DNA of 64,000 bases from Chondrosia reniformis (lineage: Eukaryota; Porifera; Demospongiae; Chondrillida; Chondrillidae): NCBI GenBank assembly GCA_947172415.1, contig OX359196.1:1862501-1926500 (forward strand), given 5' to 3'. The notes below the pieces were generated by a model. The model was not told where the DNA came from. It saw only the letters and a list, made by a program, of their open reading frames with translations, and did no database searches. Shown piece by piece: positions 22,406 through 34,649 of the stretch (its first letter is position 1; each line of letters begins with the position of its first letter). Made by a program: the position numbers and the translations under genes.

Positions 22406-24210
22406 GAAGAACTTGTTTTTGTAGCATTCATTAGCACATGTGAATGATATATACAACTGACATGAATAAAATTCTTGTATACCTATAATATTATGTATAA
22501 GATGCAACTAAAACAACTTGTTGCTATAGGTACAAACGTATATGTATATATACGTATATATATGCAAATTTCTATATACAAATATTAACGTTGTAATACG
22601 TATGTACAATATATATACACGAACTTAATATAATCTATATAATATAATATATATATATACCCACATTTACATACATCTAAACAATATAGGAGTATGGATT
22701 ACTGACCTTTGAATAAAATCCTATACCCTTACATTTCCTAGAACATTCGCTGTAATATATATAGCTATTGGCTTATAGTATATTGTTATAATACATACAT
22801 ATACGTATACCTATAAAAAGATAATCAGATAATATGTATGTATTGTATGAATTTTGAAGGAAGGAAATTATATAATAGACCTGTAGAAAAATTATAAGAT
22901 CCTTCCCACAGCTTGAATAACAAACACCTACATACGCATATATATGTACATATGGAAGGTTGGTTTGCAATAGTCATTTGTTTAAATAAAGCTTCCACTT
23001 CAATTGAGTCGAAAACCTCTCATATTTTAGCTTTTATAAACAGAAAGCACCATTGCAGTTTACTTGGAGAACATACTAAAAGTAGCTATAGGGAGTTCAA
23101 AACCTATAGATTAAGTGATATTGTTTCATATATAATTGCATATTAACAAAATGGCCTGTCTGGTTGAGGTGCCTCTTGACGTAGAGCACATGGAACACTT
23201 GAAGGAGCTCTACTTGTTAATGTATATAAGTACAGAATGGCCACCCATTGAGTACACAAGACATCTGCCAATTTCATGCAACCTCCAGTACACCATACAT
23301 CCATCAACCACCATGGTTAACATTAATTGTGCTAAAAACTATATACTGCCCCTCCGGGTGCATGAGTGGGAAGCATCTAAATGTTCATAGTTTGTTTTCT
23401 GTCTTTCCTCTGCATTGGCTACACAATACCTATGTCTCTGGTTGCATTTGAGGAGCATGATTGAGCAAATGTATACCAAAACAGGTGAAGTCCCATTTCC
23501 TGGGCTTCTTTCCTAAGGAATTAAATATTTCATCACATTTGGAGCAGTATAACTGTAAGCTCCAATTGGGAAGGGACCTTCACAGAATTCAAACAGTTCA
23601 TAGCTTAACAGATTTGTTGATGTTAGTACAAAAAAACAGTATGTATTTCTGTATAAAAAGCTGCATCAATATTATAATAAAACTTGTAATAGTACATGTA
23701 TGCATTTAACCGTACCCTTAAAAACCAATTATATAATAAGTAACTGAAAGTGCATGCATATTATTTGCATGCAATTCGTACATATTAAACATGCATGTAA
23801 ATACACATATACGTACGTACGTATGTGCAATATCATTTTATCTGTATATATTTCATAGGAAGGAATTATTCAAATCACTATTATAGAGCTGTAGGAAAAT
23901 TGTATATAAGTAGGATTTTTCCCACTGCCTTCAAATGACAAACACCTGCTATTATGTATTGCTCAATAATAGAAGCATAATATAATTTGTATTATATATA
24001 CTTACAAGGTGCATTCATAAGTATATTGATGCAATATAATATGATTATAAACTCATGGATGTGCAGTTATATGAGTAATTAACACCATTGCATTGCAATA
24101 CCTATATATAAAGACAATACATATGAATTATGTATAATAATATGTAATATAAATTGTACATATATATATATTATTCAAATCCCATTTAAATCTATTTTAG
24201 AGGACTAGCA
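22406..24210. other. AT-rich spacer between genes B and C
   Basis: It contains the poly(A) signal of gene B at 22465 and many TATATA / TACGTA tracts. Short plus-strand open frames at 22913-23709 show no domain or homology that I recognise. The small boxes GGAAGGAATTATTCAAATC (23859) and GGAAGGAAATTATATAATAG (22859), each followed by similar text ending in CTTCCCACAG / TTCCCACTG and ACAAACACCT, look like two copies of one short repeat. Confidence 0.4.
22465..22470 (+). terminator. Poly(A) signal of gene B
   Basis: A canonical AATAAA lies 60 bp after the stop codon of gene B. Confidence 0.55.
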
Positions 24211-27200
24211 ATGTGCTTTCAAAATGGAAGGAGATTTTACCGTCTTAATACCTGTGTAGGAGTTGGAACAGGTCTACTTTCTCTTGCTGTACTTGTTTTA
24301 GGTTAGATAATAAATCAACTTTAGATAATATGTACATATGTATATACGAATGTGGTTAGTTGTATTATGTACTGCGTAAAGCATAATCTAACTTAATTTA
24401 TATGGCTCCTGGGGAGTCCAAATATTCTCAATATATTGAAGGTACTTTTGGATATTTAAATTATATATATAGGCTCTATCATCATCATTATTGAACTCTA
24501 GATATTACCGTTGCCCACTCATGTCCCCTGGAGGAGCACAATGAGTTAATTATAATGGGCAGAACCAAAGTTCACTTGATGGGAACCAGAGTCTCCCCCT
24601 AGCCACTCACAAAGATCGATGATCAAGCCATGGACAGCTGTTTCGTCCTTATTAGGACTCATCAGTATGGCATACGATGGAAGCTTGAGTGGCTAGTCTG
24701 CTAATAAGTACTCCCAAAAGCAAAAATGCTTATGGTTTCCTTATCAGCAGATAAGGGGTACAGCCAAGAGTGTGACTGGCCCACTAATATGGAAAAAATA
24801 GGGGAACTTTAAGATCCAAAGCTAATTGACCTTAAAGCATTGATATCATCCATCATCACTGAACTCTGGATATTCCATTAAGATAAATTTGGTTCCACGC
24901 CCAGTAACTCATTGTGCACCTCAGGGAACATGATGATGATGATGATATTAATTCTTTAAGATCGGCTTTGGATCTTGAGATTCCCCTATTTTCTATATAG
25001 CATTTGTTTTCCCATAAATTGGGGATAACTTCAAATAATGTATGCATTTAATATACTCAATTCATCCATTTTTTGACAGTTTTACTCTGTACTGTATTAT
25101 AATCAACTGAAAATAGGTCTCTCTCTCTATCTCTCTCTATAAATATATAGCCATTGCAGCCATTATTGTTGCTGGTGAAGGGATATTAAATACAGCAATC
25201 CTTTTGATGATGGTATCAAGTGGACTGGCATTGATAGTCCCCATTTGTCTGACCATTTTGATTAAACTTCTAACAGAGTATGAGGTTCTGAAGGCCAAAC
25301 AGAAAGAATATTTAGAATATGCTGAACAAGAAGACCAGACAGAGCAAGACTTCTTTGAACAGGAATATGACCAAATTGAGAGAGCAATGCGGGCTGTGTT
25401 TGCAGAACCATCCGTCGGAATAGAACTACTGTATACATTTGATACACATTTAGTTGATGTTGATCCTGAAAATATACAAAGTATGCCAGCAAATGTATTC
25501 ATTGCAACACTCTTTGCAAGTTACTTCACGTTTGCTTCACTAATGTCAAGTATGTTAACATATATCACTACACATTAATTCCATGCACATGATATATATA
25601 TATATATATATATATAGTACTACACAGTGCAAGTTACAAATTTATATATACACGGATGCAAGTGACTCCCAAGATAATCACACTGAGGTATATAATATAA
25701 TACGGATGCAAATGACTCCCTAAATAATCACAATCAGGTATATTAAACGCTACAAGACTTTAGCCACACTGAAATTCTCAACTGCTGCATACAGAGTAGT
25801 AGTCTCTACAGATCATATAAGGTTAAATACATGGCCTTCCAATTACCGTTTTCGCAACGTCACATGATTCACAAAATGTGTGTACGGAGCGACATACGAA
25901 GGTGTTGGTGACGCATTCGAAGAACATCACAATACATCACCAGCTTGCGCAATCGTAACTTTGAATTCTTCATTATATCTTGATTATTTTGCTCATTTAA
26001 TTAAGCAACACTTCGCCAGACGTTTCTTATACACATGAACCATGATATATGTTGATTTCACAGTTATCTGACAAATTGAAATTTTTTATTAATATAACAC
26101 ATGGTTTGCATATAAATTTCCAATAGGTTTTCTATAGTCCTATGGCATTTTATATGCAGACTTTGTCCTACGTTTTCTAACAAACAGAGGCCTAAATGAA
26201 AAATCCCTTAATTTAAAACGAGTTTTATACCCTAAACTTTATGATAATATAACCATTCTGTTTCTAGGTCCTTTCTTGGAGCCATATGAATTATTTAATT
26301 ATATTACATTACATTATTTAGATTACCTTAGTATATTGTAACTTGCACTGTATATAAAACTTAATGCAAAGTATATATATAATATATAGTCATCAAGTGG
26401 AAAATGTTATACGTACGTACGTATCTATAAATTTTTGTGGTTTTTGAATTACTAAGGTAATTACATACTTATATAAGTTTTTGCTTAAGAAGCTACTTGT
26501 TATACTTATATTCTTTTTCTTATATATTACTATGCACAGTTCTTTGGACAGTTTTCCTTGGATCATATCTACAGCACATGAAACTATACAGTGTATTACC
26601 ATACATTGGTGTTCAGATTCTAGGAGGATTCTTGTGCCCCATTTTTATGACGATTGCAGTAGGAATCTTGGCAGTTGTAATGCTTTACATCACAAGTGGC
26701 AGATTAGATTTTCGTTTCACAATGCAATTTTTGATTCCAGGTGTGGAATTCAGAACTGCCATACCTGCTAACACCTCAGGGCCAGAAGAAGAAGTTAAAT
26801 TTGATTTTTGGCTAATAGCACATCGTTTCTTTATCAAGGCTGAACACAAGAGCTTTGAGGATCCAACTGGTAGTTTAAAAGATTATGTAGATAAAACCCT
26901 GTCAACGTGGCTTCTTACGGGCATTGTAGTCTTATCTGTCTTACTTGCTACATCCTACCTTATCAATACAACCATTGTATTTCAAGGATACATAAAGTTA
27001 CCAGTATCCTTGGATATATGTCAGTCCCGATATTGTATCAAAGAAAGTATGGAGTTAGTAAACTGTACAATGCTCCAAAATTTTACTTCTGAGAGAAGGA
27101 TCTACTGTTTTTGGTTTCTAGAGACAGACGACAGGTTGCAGTTGCTCAAGTCTGTGGGTGTAGCTTGGGGTTTACTGTTGGCCACACTTGCCTTCTTCAA

Positions 27201-27519
27201 AATCTTTTTCATCTTAGCATCATTAGTAAATGAAATTTATCATTCTAGGTTCTGGGGAATAGTGTTTGTTGCAATAGGTTTAATAGCCTTTGCTGCGATC
27301 TCAGCTGGATATTTTGCACCTGCTAATGGAGCGGCCAGATTAGATATTGTTAGAGTTGGGCAGGCATATGTACTTTGTCTATTCCTTGTAATTGTAGGAG
27401 TATTGTTACATAATTCATCAGTGAAAGACTACATCAAGGCTCCATCCTTAAACAAAGCAATAATAACAGAACCAAAGGATTACCTATTAGCAGCAAGTGG
27501 AGACCTCTTTGAAGATTAA
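24211..27519 (+). CDS. Multi-pass membrane protein of an unrecognised tandem family, gene C (divergent)
   Basis: Exons 24211-24301, 25151-25549 and 26540-27519 give 489 residues. The phase-1 introns match A and B, but here they are swollen by repeats (850 and 990 bp). It starts MCFQNGRRFYRLNTCVGVG before helix 1. The first loop has diverged and become very acidic (EYAEQEDQTEQDFFEQEYDQ), losing the YFGYxPN motif. Exon 3 keeps the skeleton: LGGFLCPIFMTIAVGILAVV, FWLIAHRFFIKAEH, YVDKTLSTWLLTGIVVL, the Cys loop C..RYCI...LVNC...RIYCFWF, and three C-terminal helices. The A/B signature DHFF.FARHG has become AHRFFIKAEH. This suggests an older duplication with changed function. It converges on the dehydrogenase gene, with only 148 bp between stop codons. 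Confidence 0.78.
24475..24985. repeat. Retroelement-tail-like insertion in intron 1 of gene C
   Basis: It is bounded by related CATCATCATTATTGAACTCT and CATCATCACTGAACTCTGG motifs, with ATGATGATGATGAT near the right end. Inside is CTGTTTCGTCCTTATTAGGAC-TCATCAG, a motif type I associate with 3' ends of invertebrate retroelements. No protein is seen. Confidence 0.4.
25620..25856 (+). repeat. Diverged copy of one arm of the 50-kb palindrome
   Basis: This runs parallel to the left arm of the palindrome at about 50115-50330 (CACAGTGCAAGTTACAAATTT, CTACAAGACTTTAG.CACACT, GAGTAGTAGT, CAGATCAT, ACATGGCCT.CCAATTACC). It lies in intron 2 of gene C and runs straight into R3 copy 2. Confidence 0.7.
25857..26350 (+). 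repeat. Dispersed repeat R3, copy 2
   Basis: This is nearly the same sequence as 51630-52135 over about 490 bp, from CAACGTCACATGATTCAC through GTATATTGTAACTTG. It sits in intron 2 of gene C. Confidence 0.85.
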
Positions 27520-27644
27520 AGCAGTTATCAGTTAACATAACATCTGAAACTTATATATTACAGTATGTACGTACGTATGTTATGTAATCATTGCTATGCT
27601 TTAAAATGACATACTTTATACAGTGACAGTAACCACCAAATATA

Positions 27645-27660
27645 AATAAATTATAATAAA
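27645..27660 (+). terminator. Poly(A) signals of gene C
   Basis: Two AATAAA hexamers lie at 27645-27650 and 27655-27660, just before the stop codon of the converging dehydrogenase gene, so the two transcripts probably overlap at their 3' ends. Confidence 0.5.
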
Positions 27661-27667
27661 AACAATT

Positions 27668-28552
27668 CTAGTAGTCTTCACCGGCAAAAAAGGACTTTTC
27701 TCCAAGTCCTTCAGGTCCCATAGCAGTGTAGCCTCCATCTACAGGTATATCAGTGGCAGTAACATACAGCGAGTCCTTACTAAGAAGGAAGGCCACAACT
27801 GCTGCAATTTCCTTAGTCTCTGCCATCCTGCGAGGCATATGGAAGTTGCCCCAAATTGGCTCCCATTTGTCTCTATCTCCCCCAGCCGCCTTAGATACTT
27901 CAGGTGACCACACCCAGGCAGGACTAACAGAATTGACACGTATTCCACTGCCAGATAAATCAAGTGCCATACACTTGGTCATAGTCAATACAGCTCCTTT
28001 GGTAGCAGAGTATGTCCACCTCTTTGGCTGGGCCTGATGTCCTGAGATGCTGGCAATATTGACGATGGACCTACTAGTCGATATAGGTGCTTCACTGTGG
28101 TGCTCCAACTTCATAAAGGGATGGCATGACTGTACCATATTGGAATAGCCCACAATATTTACATTTAAACTCTTATCCCAATCCCCTTTCTCTGCAGTTA
28201 GGCCTTTCGACCCGAAATACACAGCGCAATTGACGAGGCCATTTATAACACCTTGATGCCTCGAAGCGAAGTCTTTTACTGCCACTCTGCACTGATCTTT
28301 ATCAGAGACGTCAACTTTGTAGTAAACAGCTGTCTTTCCTTTCGATGTAAGCTCTGCTTGCAGTTTAGATCCTAAGGATTCGTTGACATCAAAAATGGCG
28401 ACTGTTGCTCCCTCTTCCACTAGTCTTTCAACTGTAGCCCTTCCTATACCAGAGGCACCTCCCGTAACTACCACATTATGATCAGCAAAGCGACGGCAGG
28501 CTTGTTCGTTCAAAACAATTGTCCTCGATCCAGGAAGTTCCGAAGTTGCCAT
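27668..28552 (-). CDS. Short-chain dehydrogenase/reductase, intronless
   Basis: A single-exon ORF of 294 residues. It has a classical SDR fold: an N-terminal extension of about 25 residues, the cofactor loop TGGASGIG at residues 30-37, an Asp at the end of strand 2 (VAIFDVN) that suggests NAD(H) rather than NADP(H), VDVSD, the stabilising Asn in LNVNIVGYSN, the catalytic Ser in NIASISGH, and the YSATK catalytic Tyr/Lys. The usual NNAG is replaced by NCAVYFG, an unusual variant. The C-terminus (ATDIPVDGGYTAMGP) is typical of FabG/cis-diol dehydrogenase-like SDRs. It is probably a soluble oxidoreductase of small alcohols or ketones; the substrate is unknown. The lack of introns among spliced neighbours could mean retroposition or an old bacterial origin. 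The start is the first Met after the minus-strand upstream stop region. Confidence 0.9.
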   Translation of the reverse strand: MATSELPGSRTIVLNEQACRRFADHNVVVTGGASGIGRATVERLVEEGATVAIFDVNESLGSKLQAELTSKGKTAVYYKVDVSDKDQCRVAVKDFASRHQGVINGLVNCAVYFGSKGLTAEKGDWDKSLNVNIVGYSNMVQSCHPFMKLEHHSEAPISTSRSIVNIASISGHQAQPKRWTYSATKGAVLTMTKCMALDLSGSGIRVNSVSPAWVWSPEVSKAAGGDRDKWEPIWGNFHMPRRMAETKEIAAVVAFLLSKDSLYVTATDIPVDGGYTAMGPEGLGEKSFFAGEDY

Positions 28553-28802
28553 GTTGGGCGCTAAGGTAGGCTCTTATATTAGATGGCCCATGTGTAGACT
28601 AAAAGGGCAAAGGGTTCCACCTAAATGTTGGTCGGTAAAGAAACGAACCATTGCAAATAATAATTAAAAAATGCCTTTTGCTTTAGAGACTGACATTTAA
28701 ATGGTGATTAAAGAATAAGTTATTAAATGAATAAGGCAGGCTGAAAATATTGTACAGTTGAAAGAAACGGATAATTCTATATAAGGGTTTCACAACCACA
28801 AA

Positions 28803-31800
28803 CTATAACTCCATATCATTGACGCCATTTTCATCATCTGAGAGATCACTTAGTTCACTCTCCTCCCCGCTGCTATCGTGAATTCCATTTGTCTGGACAA
28901 TATCAGCTTCTCTAAGAGCCTCATCCGTTGCATAACGCTTAATATAATCTGAAATGTGAATAGAAAATGATTTCAGTCTGAGAATGCAAACATATAATGG
29001 CAAGGCAATGTCAAAAGTAAATGCGAAACCTTTGAATTGCATCCATAGCTGCTATTATATAGTTATTATATAATGTATCCATAGCTGCTATTATACAGTC
29101 ATTGTATTATAATGGAATAGTCAAACCCTCGTATAGCCCATTCTGACAAAAAGGCTTGGTTGCAAGGACTATGTATTGAAGTTAGGGGAGGGGGAACTTG
29201 TAGAGTCAGTGACTTGATAAATTGAAATAACTTACTACATTGTATAAAGGCCTACGTAATTTCATTAAGGCTTATGTGAGCATAGCACAAGTGTAAAAGA
29301 GAACAGAATGTACTAGACAGCAAGTTTTGGGGTGAGCTACATGTAATGGGAGCAATTAAGCATTATAAATCTTAAAAGAAATTTTTAGGGTGGATCAATT
29401 CAAATTTAATGTGTACAGTAGGGATTAAAAGTAATAAGCCATGTAACATGCGTTTAAATGAGAGTATTCGAATGTACTTGCACGAATTAAACGTTGAAGG
29501 TGCAAATTTCAACAAAATTTGTCTACTTCTAAAGTTAATTCTTAGGCTCGTAATAATATAATATCATCTCTCTACATACCTATAATGTGTTAATAGGCAC
29601 ATTGAATTACACTTTAGAGTCAATTTGAGCGTTTACTTATTTTCGTGTGGGATCTAGGGTTCTTTGGTTGCATCACAACACTTCCTCTGATAAGTTATGG
29701 TCAACAATGGTCAATCATTTTATCTCAGCTTTCACACAAATAGATACACATTGTATAGAGTAATGTTTCTATTATACCTGATATTTTTTTCTTGTATTCT
29801 TCTGGTTTGTGTAGATAGAGAGCTGCAGCATCCCCATTGAGGGGGTCGGAGGGGTTTGGATAGGTTAGGAGTTGGGGTAAGAAGGATTCAAATATATTAT
29901 TGAGGTCTGCAGAGGGAGAAGTAAGATTAATGACATTCACAAACGTGTATGTATGTTCTTATTTATCACCTTTAGATCTATATATACGTACATACGTACA
30001 TTCCTACAGAATAACTCCAAGTAATGCATTATGTATGTATTTAAAGTACAGCAGTGGTTCACTGTTTCAGAGAAGATTTGTGGTCATAGTGGCATAGTTA
30101 CAGAGGAATGTAGGGGTCCGCCTTAACATACATAGCCTAAAGTGTACCTGGTTCTAGCTGAGACACCCAGGTTAAGTTTGACGGTGACAAACATGTTCTT
30201 TAAATTTCAGTAAATATAATGCAAGGAGTACATACATGTAGCACACTCACCGTATAAAGCAGTCCAAGTCTGATTAATTACATCTAGGCACACAGTCCCT
30301 GACCTACAAAAAGGTAGGTAATCATGTGAGAATACAATATGTGTGAACATACAACATATGTACGTATGTTTGTAGCTGGCTCCGGGCCTCCGTATATATA
30401 ATTACATGTGTGTAACACCAGCCCTGTCGTTCAGCAATCCAAAGTAAGTGAAGACTGAACATAGCGTTACAAAGAAGGACAAACATGAGTGAGAACGGTC
30501 GCAAACGGGCGCAGACACTTGTACAACTTTTAATAATAACAGCAAATACAACCTCAATAAGAGAGCTGATCAAAAAAACTGTCTACTCTAACTAAGATTC
30601 CTTTTTATATGTCACATAAAACCACGAGTAATTAATTAATAATGATACTTCATATACAAACGTTACATATGTTCATATGAATGACTAGAAGAAGGAGAAG
30701 GCTATTACAAGCAGAACGTTTGTTTCAGACAAGATGGCATGCTTGACATATGTATATATGCATGCATAGTATATCAATGTGCCTGCCAGGAGAATTAACT
30801 GTAACTTACGCTTCATCAATGTTGGGATGAAATATTCGATTTATGAACCCTAAAATCATTAGTAAGTAAAATACACAAGTGATGCAAAGGGTAGAAACAA
30901 AATATGTTAGAATACAACATTCATTATGCTACACTAAAATTCTCATTCTATTCTACGACTTCAGTACTTCAACAGTTCAATACAATCCTCTCATTTATAT
31001 ACTTTATGTGGTAGAAATGTTTATAAAAGCAGAACCATTAGGCAGGAATAGATTCTAATGCAAACAAAGTTCAACATTCAAACTACAGTAGACACATATG
31101 TACGTACATACCAATAGAGGGAGACTTGAAAGGGTAGGATTCTGGTAGGTCTACTTTGACTTTCCACACTCCTCCTTCATAAAGTGCTAAACAGAAAAAA
31201 ATTGAAATTATATAACAAATTCTTTATTTCATTATTAAAAAATGCAAACAAACTATGCCAAAATCTGAATAGCATGCCAAAGTGTAGTGTACATTGCTGA
31301 GATACTTAGGTAATATTGGTATTCTACTAGACCAATCATCTAACTGACTGATTTAATATACCTATGTATGTATGTACATTTGCTATTAAGTTAAGTTTAA
31401 CATCAACAATAACTTTGTTTTTTTGAGAATCTCTATAAAAACCAAATTTGTAAGCACTAATCATATAGCTTACAACATCAGTACAGTACTTTCTCAGTAG
31501 CATATACCATCTTTCTTGTAATAGGTAGGCGTGTATGGGCGCAGAGGGTAAACTATTTGCAAGATTGGAGGTTTTATTACAATATAACGTTTAAGCACAA
31601 CATTAACCATTTACAGCAAGCAGTAATAAACAAGGAGAACATGTATTATTGTTCCTTATTCTATATAAGTGTACATGCACAAATACCATACTAACACATA
31701 CAAAAATAGTGGAAGCACACAATGCTCTAGAACTCGTGGACACTTGCATACATACGTATACATGTGTGTATGTATAGTATAAATGTGCTTTACTCACTGC

Positions 31801-32819
31801 CAATTGGTCCTCGAAATTTAACTACAAATTCATTTAGTCCTCCCAAAATGGTGACTTCATGTTTACTGTTAATCCTAATGGAAATTCAAGAGAATATGTA
31901 CAAATGTACACATTATGAAGAGTGATAGATAATATCGGAGGTTTGGGGACATATTGATAAATTATAGTTAAATTTAATGTATACAATGAAAATATTTTTA
32001 CATTGAAAACAGATCTGCAACCACAAATAGCAAAGGCAGCCATATGCAAAATCAATGGATATTGTAAATAAGTAAACTTCTTTACATGTTTGAAATTAAC
32101 ATACATACAGATATGTGTCAGTGTAGCATACAGAAGACAAAGATTCCCAAGATTAGAAGAAAACAAAGATTCCCAGGGTCACTAATGAAGGGTGGAATTC
32201 CCAGAAACAGCTGTCTGGCCCAGTGGACAAAAAGTAAAGTAAAAGTATAAATCTCTTCATCCAAAGCTCTCCTCTCACTAGGTTTAGTTCGTTATAGGCC
32301 TTTTATTCTAAAGTAGATGTATAGCATGTAAGGAAAGTGGCATATTGATTATTCATTAAGACTTCCAGTGTCCCTGAAAAAAATAATTGGGGTCTGTGTA
32401 TAATGTCATTTAGTCATTTCAAATTTTTAGACAATGAAAAAGTATGTAAACTATGTAGCTATAGCTGAATAAAAGGATGAACAAGAATGCATATAAAGTA
32501 TATGGAAAGGTATCCAACTCAATATAGCAAGTCTCTATTTTAGGACTTAAAATTAGAATTAGTGTACCTTTGAGTGTTAATCTCTATTAGTAAGGGTACC
32601 TATTTGGTTCAAGAATGAGGGAGGTATACCTTTGTTGAATACTGCCTCTTAGAGAGAAAACATATGATCAGTAACCAAGCACAAATATTATAAAACCTGC
32701 TTGTTACCGTGTCACACAAAGTGGAAATGTATGGAGGGGTGATGTTATTGGACACACCACACTTACAGTCTTGCTACATCCATGTCCATACGACGTTTAC
32801 CAGCTGCTGGAGAGCACAT
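28803..32819 (-). CDS. UBE2H: Ubiquitin-conjugating enzyme E2 H
   Basis: Seven exons on the minus strand: 32819-32767, 31874-31798, 31186-31112, 30849-30810, 30303-30251, 29906-29778 and 28948-28803. All have GT-AG borders and consistent phases, giving 190 residues (human: 183). The product starts [18 protein letters not shown] and follows human UBE2H closely: [27 protein letters not shown], the HPN motif at 76-78, the catalytic cysteine at residue 87 in [32 protein letters not shown], and the acidic tail ending NDMEL, as in vertebrates. The enzyme takes ubiquitin from E1 and transfers it with partners such as the CTLH/GID ligase (family knowledge). Intron 1 carries a dispersed 240-bp repeat. 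It lies head-to-head with THADA. Confidence 0.97.
32136..32345 (+). repeat. Dispersed 240-bp repeat, copy 2 (UBE2H intron 1)
   Basis: Matches 6351-6593 in the same orientation and 48771-49025 in inverse, including GGAATTCCCAGAAACAGCTG and CTAGGTTTAGTTCGTTATAGG. It is the most diverged at its left edge. Confidence 0.7.
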
Positions 32820-33827
32820 ATTCCTCTTCAGTCAAACTCCAATATTGACTGAACTGATGGTCAAACTATAGCAAATAAAAAATTGGAGACATACACTGTA
32901 AAACATCCTATAATTACTGAGTATCAGAGATAAGGGAACACTAGAAAGTGATATAGGTATTTATAACTATAATATTTTCCAGTGACTATTAACACTTTAT
33001 CTATAGTCTTTGGACAGTGTTTGTGCAATTATCTCCTTTAGGGTTTCCTATCGAGGGAAGGGGGAGATTTGCCCCTTCTTAAAAAAATATATTGCTTCCC
33101 CTTTGAAGATAGGCAGATTGCCAATTTCTAACAGCAAACAAACATAAACTTACCACCTCAAAGTTTGACTATGTACTGTAATTGTCCATCCCATTGTGAT
33201 GTATTTTCTAAAATAAATGCTATCCCTTTAGTAGATGTATTCAAATGAGTCTACTTTGTTGTTAATTTTCTATGCTATATACAAGTTTGTCACATTTCAA
33301 AGAAAAGGTTCTTTTGTATAACTAAATACCAATAGCCAGATCAGATGTGATAATATGTCAGTAGACCTTCTACGTGTACATACATAGGTAATATACTTAG
33401 GTAATATACTAGGTACATTAACCAATCTCTTTAAATTCTACTGGTCCAATCCCATGGTACTATCTTGTTTCATAGAATAGCCTCAAATAGACTGTTCATA
33501 AATGAATAGAGTGTAGAGTGAACCTGAAAATACAATGCACAGTCATTTAGGATGACATCATAAAAACTGAGAATAGACAATCACAGCTCAGGGACATTTC
33601 ACCACCTCAGTGACTTATCCCTTGTACCAGAGGGTACTGCCCCCCATTGAGTTACTAAGAGGAGGTAGAGGCTAGGTATGATTCTTGATGTATAATTTGT
33701 AATATGATCTGAATTATCTAGGCAAATGTGTTTGGATATCCAGCAGAGCATACTACAACTACAAAGGGCCCTCCCTAGAACTGCTGCACACAAACTGACT
33801 ATATACGTAACATAGGACATACATACA

Positions 33828-33858
<31 letters not shown>

Positions 33859-34649
33859 TCAAATACATACATATTCACATAATAAATATTCACATATGCT
33901 ATATCAGCAATTCTAAATATAGAAAATATGATATCACTTTCACAGTCATGTGATTACATCATGTGGCTCATCCACATATCCTGTACCACACCTAGGCTGT
34001 CTACAAATCAAAATTATACACCACAATGGGAGTGGCTAGGCTTTCACCTTCTGATAATCAGGCTTATTAGGATCTAACCATTTTTAAGGTGTTCCCAAAT
34101 GGATGAATACACTACACTCCATTGTGGCTCAGTGTGAGCCTGTAGGTGACTTACACACAAGACTAGTGAACAGTAGACTAAATGAATTTATGGTCAAGAG
34201 CCATAAACAAGACCTCTGACTCTCACAATTACAAGGTATCAGCATCGGTCGATAAAGCGAACACAAGCCTACATATGTTGGGGTTGTATACATCTTTGGA
34301 GAGACAGGATTGGGTGTTCCGACACATGTGAACATGTGTCTGTATGCGTACACTGCCACCGGTTATACGTACATTGAAGAGGGCTTACATTCTTCCACCA
34401 TCCAATAGCATAACTGCCCAATTAAATTGACTCGGACATGGCTCCGGGTGTTAAGCCATAACCAGACACTGGGAAAGTAGGAATCTGAAACTTTTATTGA
34501 GTAACACAGCGAAACGAGAATTTACTCATACAAATATCAATTTCAGGGTCAAACACATCTAACGCTACGTGTCTGTCAATAGTTACACCTGCACGTTGAC
34601 TACTCGGAGTCACATGTGTCATGTTCGAGTCCTACTACATAATTCAATC
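32820..34649. other. Region upstream of UBE2H, no gene seen
   Basis: It may hold the UBE2H 5' UTR and first intron but shows no coding exon. It contains a (CATA)n microsatellite at about 33815-33858. Several short plus- and minus-strand frames look like noise. Confidence 0.45.
33815..33858. repeat. (CATA)n microsatellite
   Basis: About ten tandem CATA units. Confidence 0.95.
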
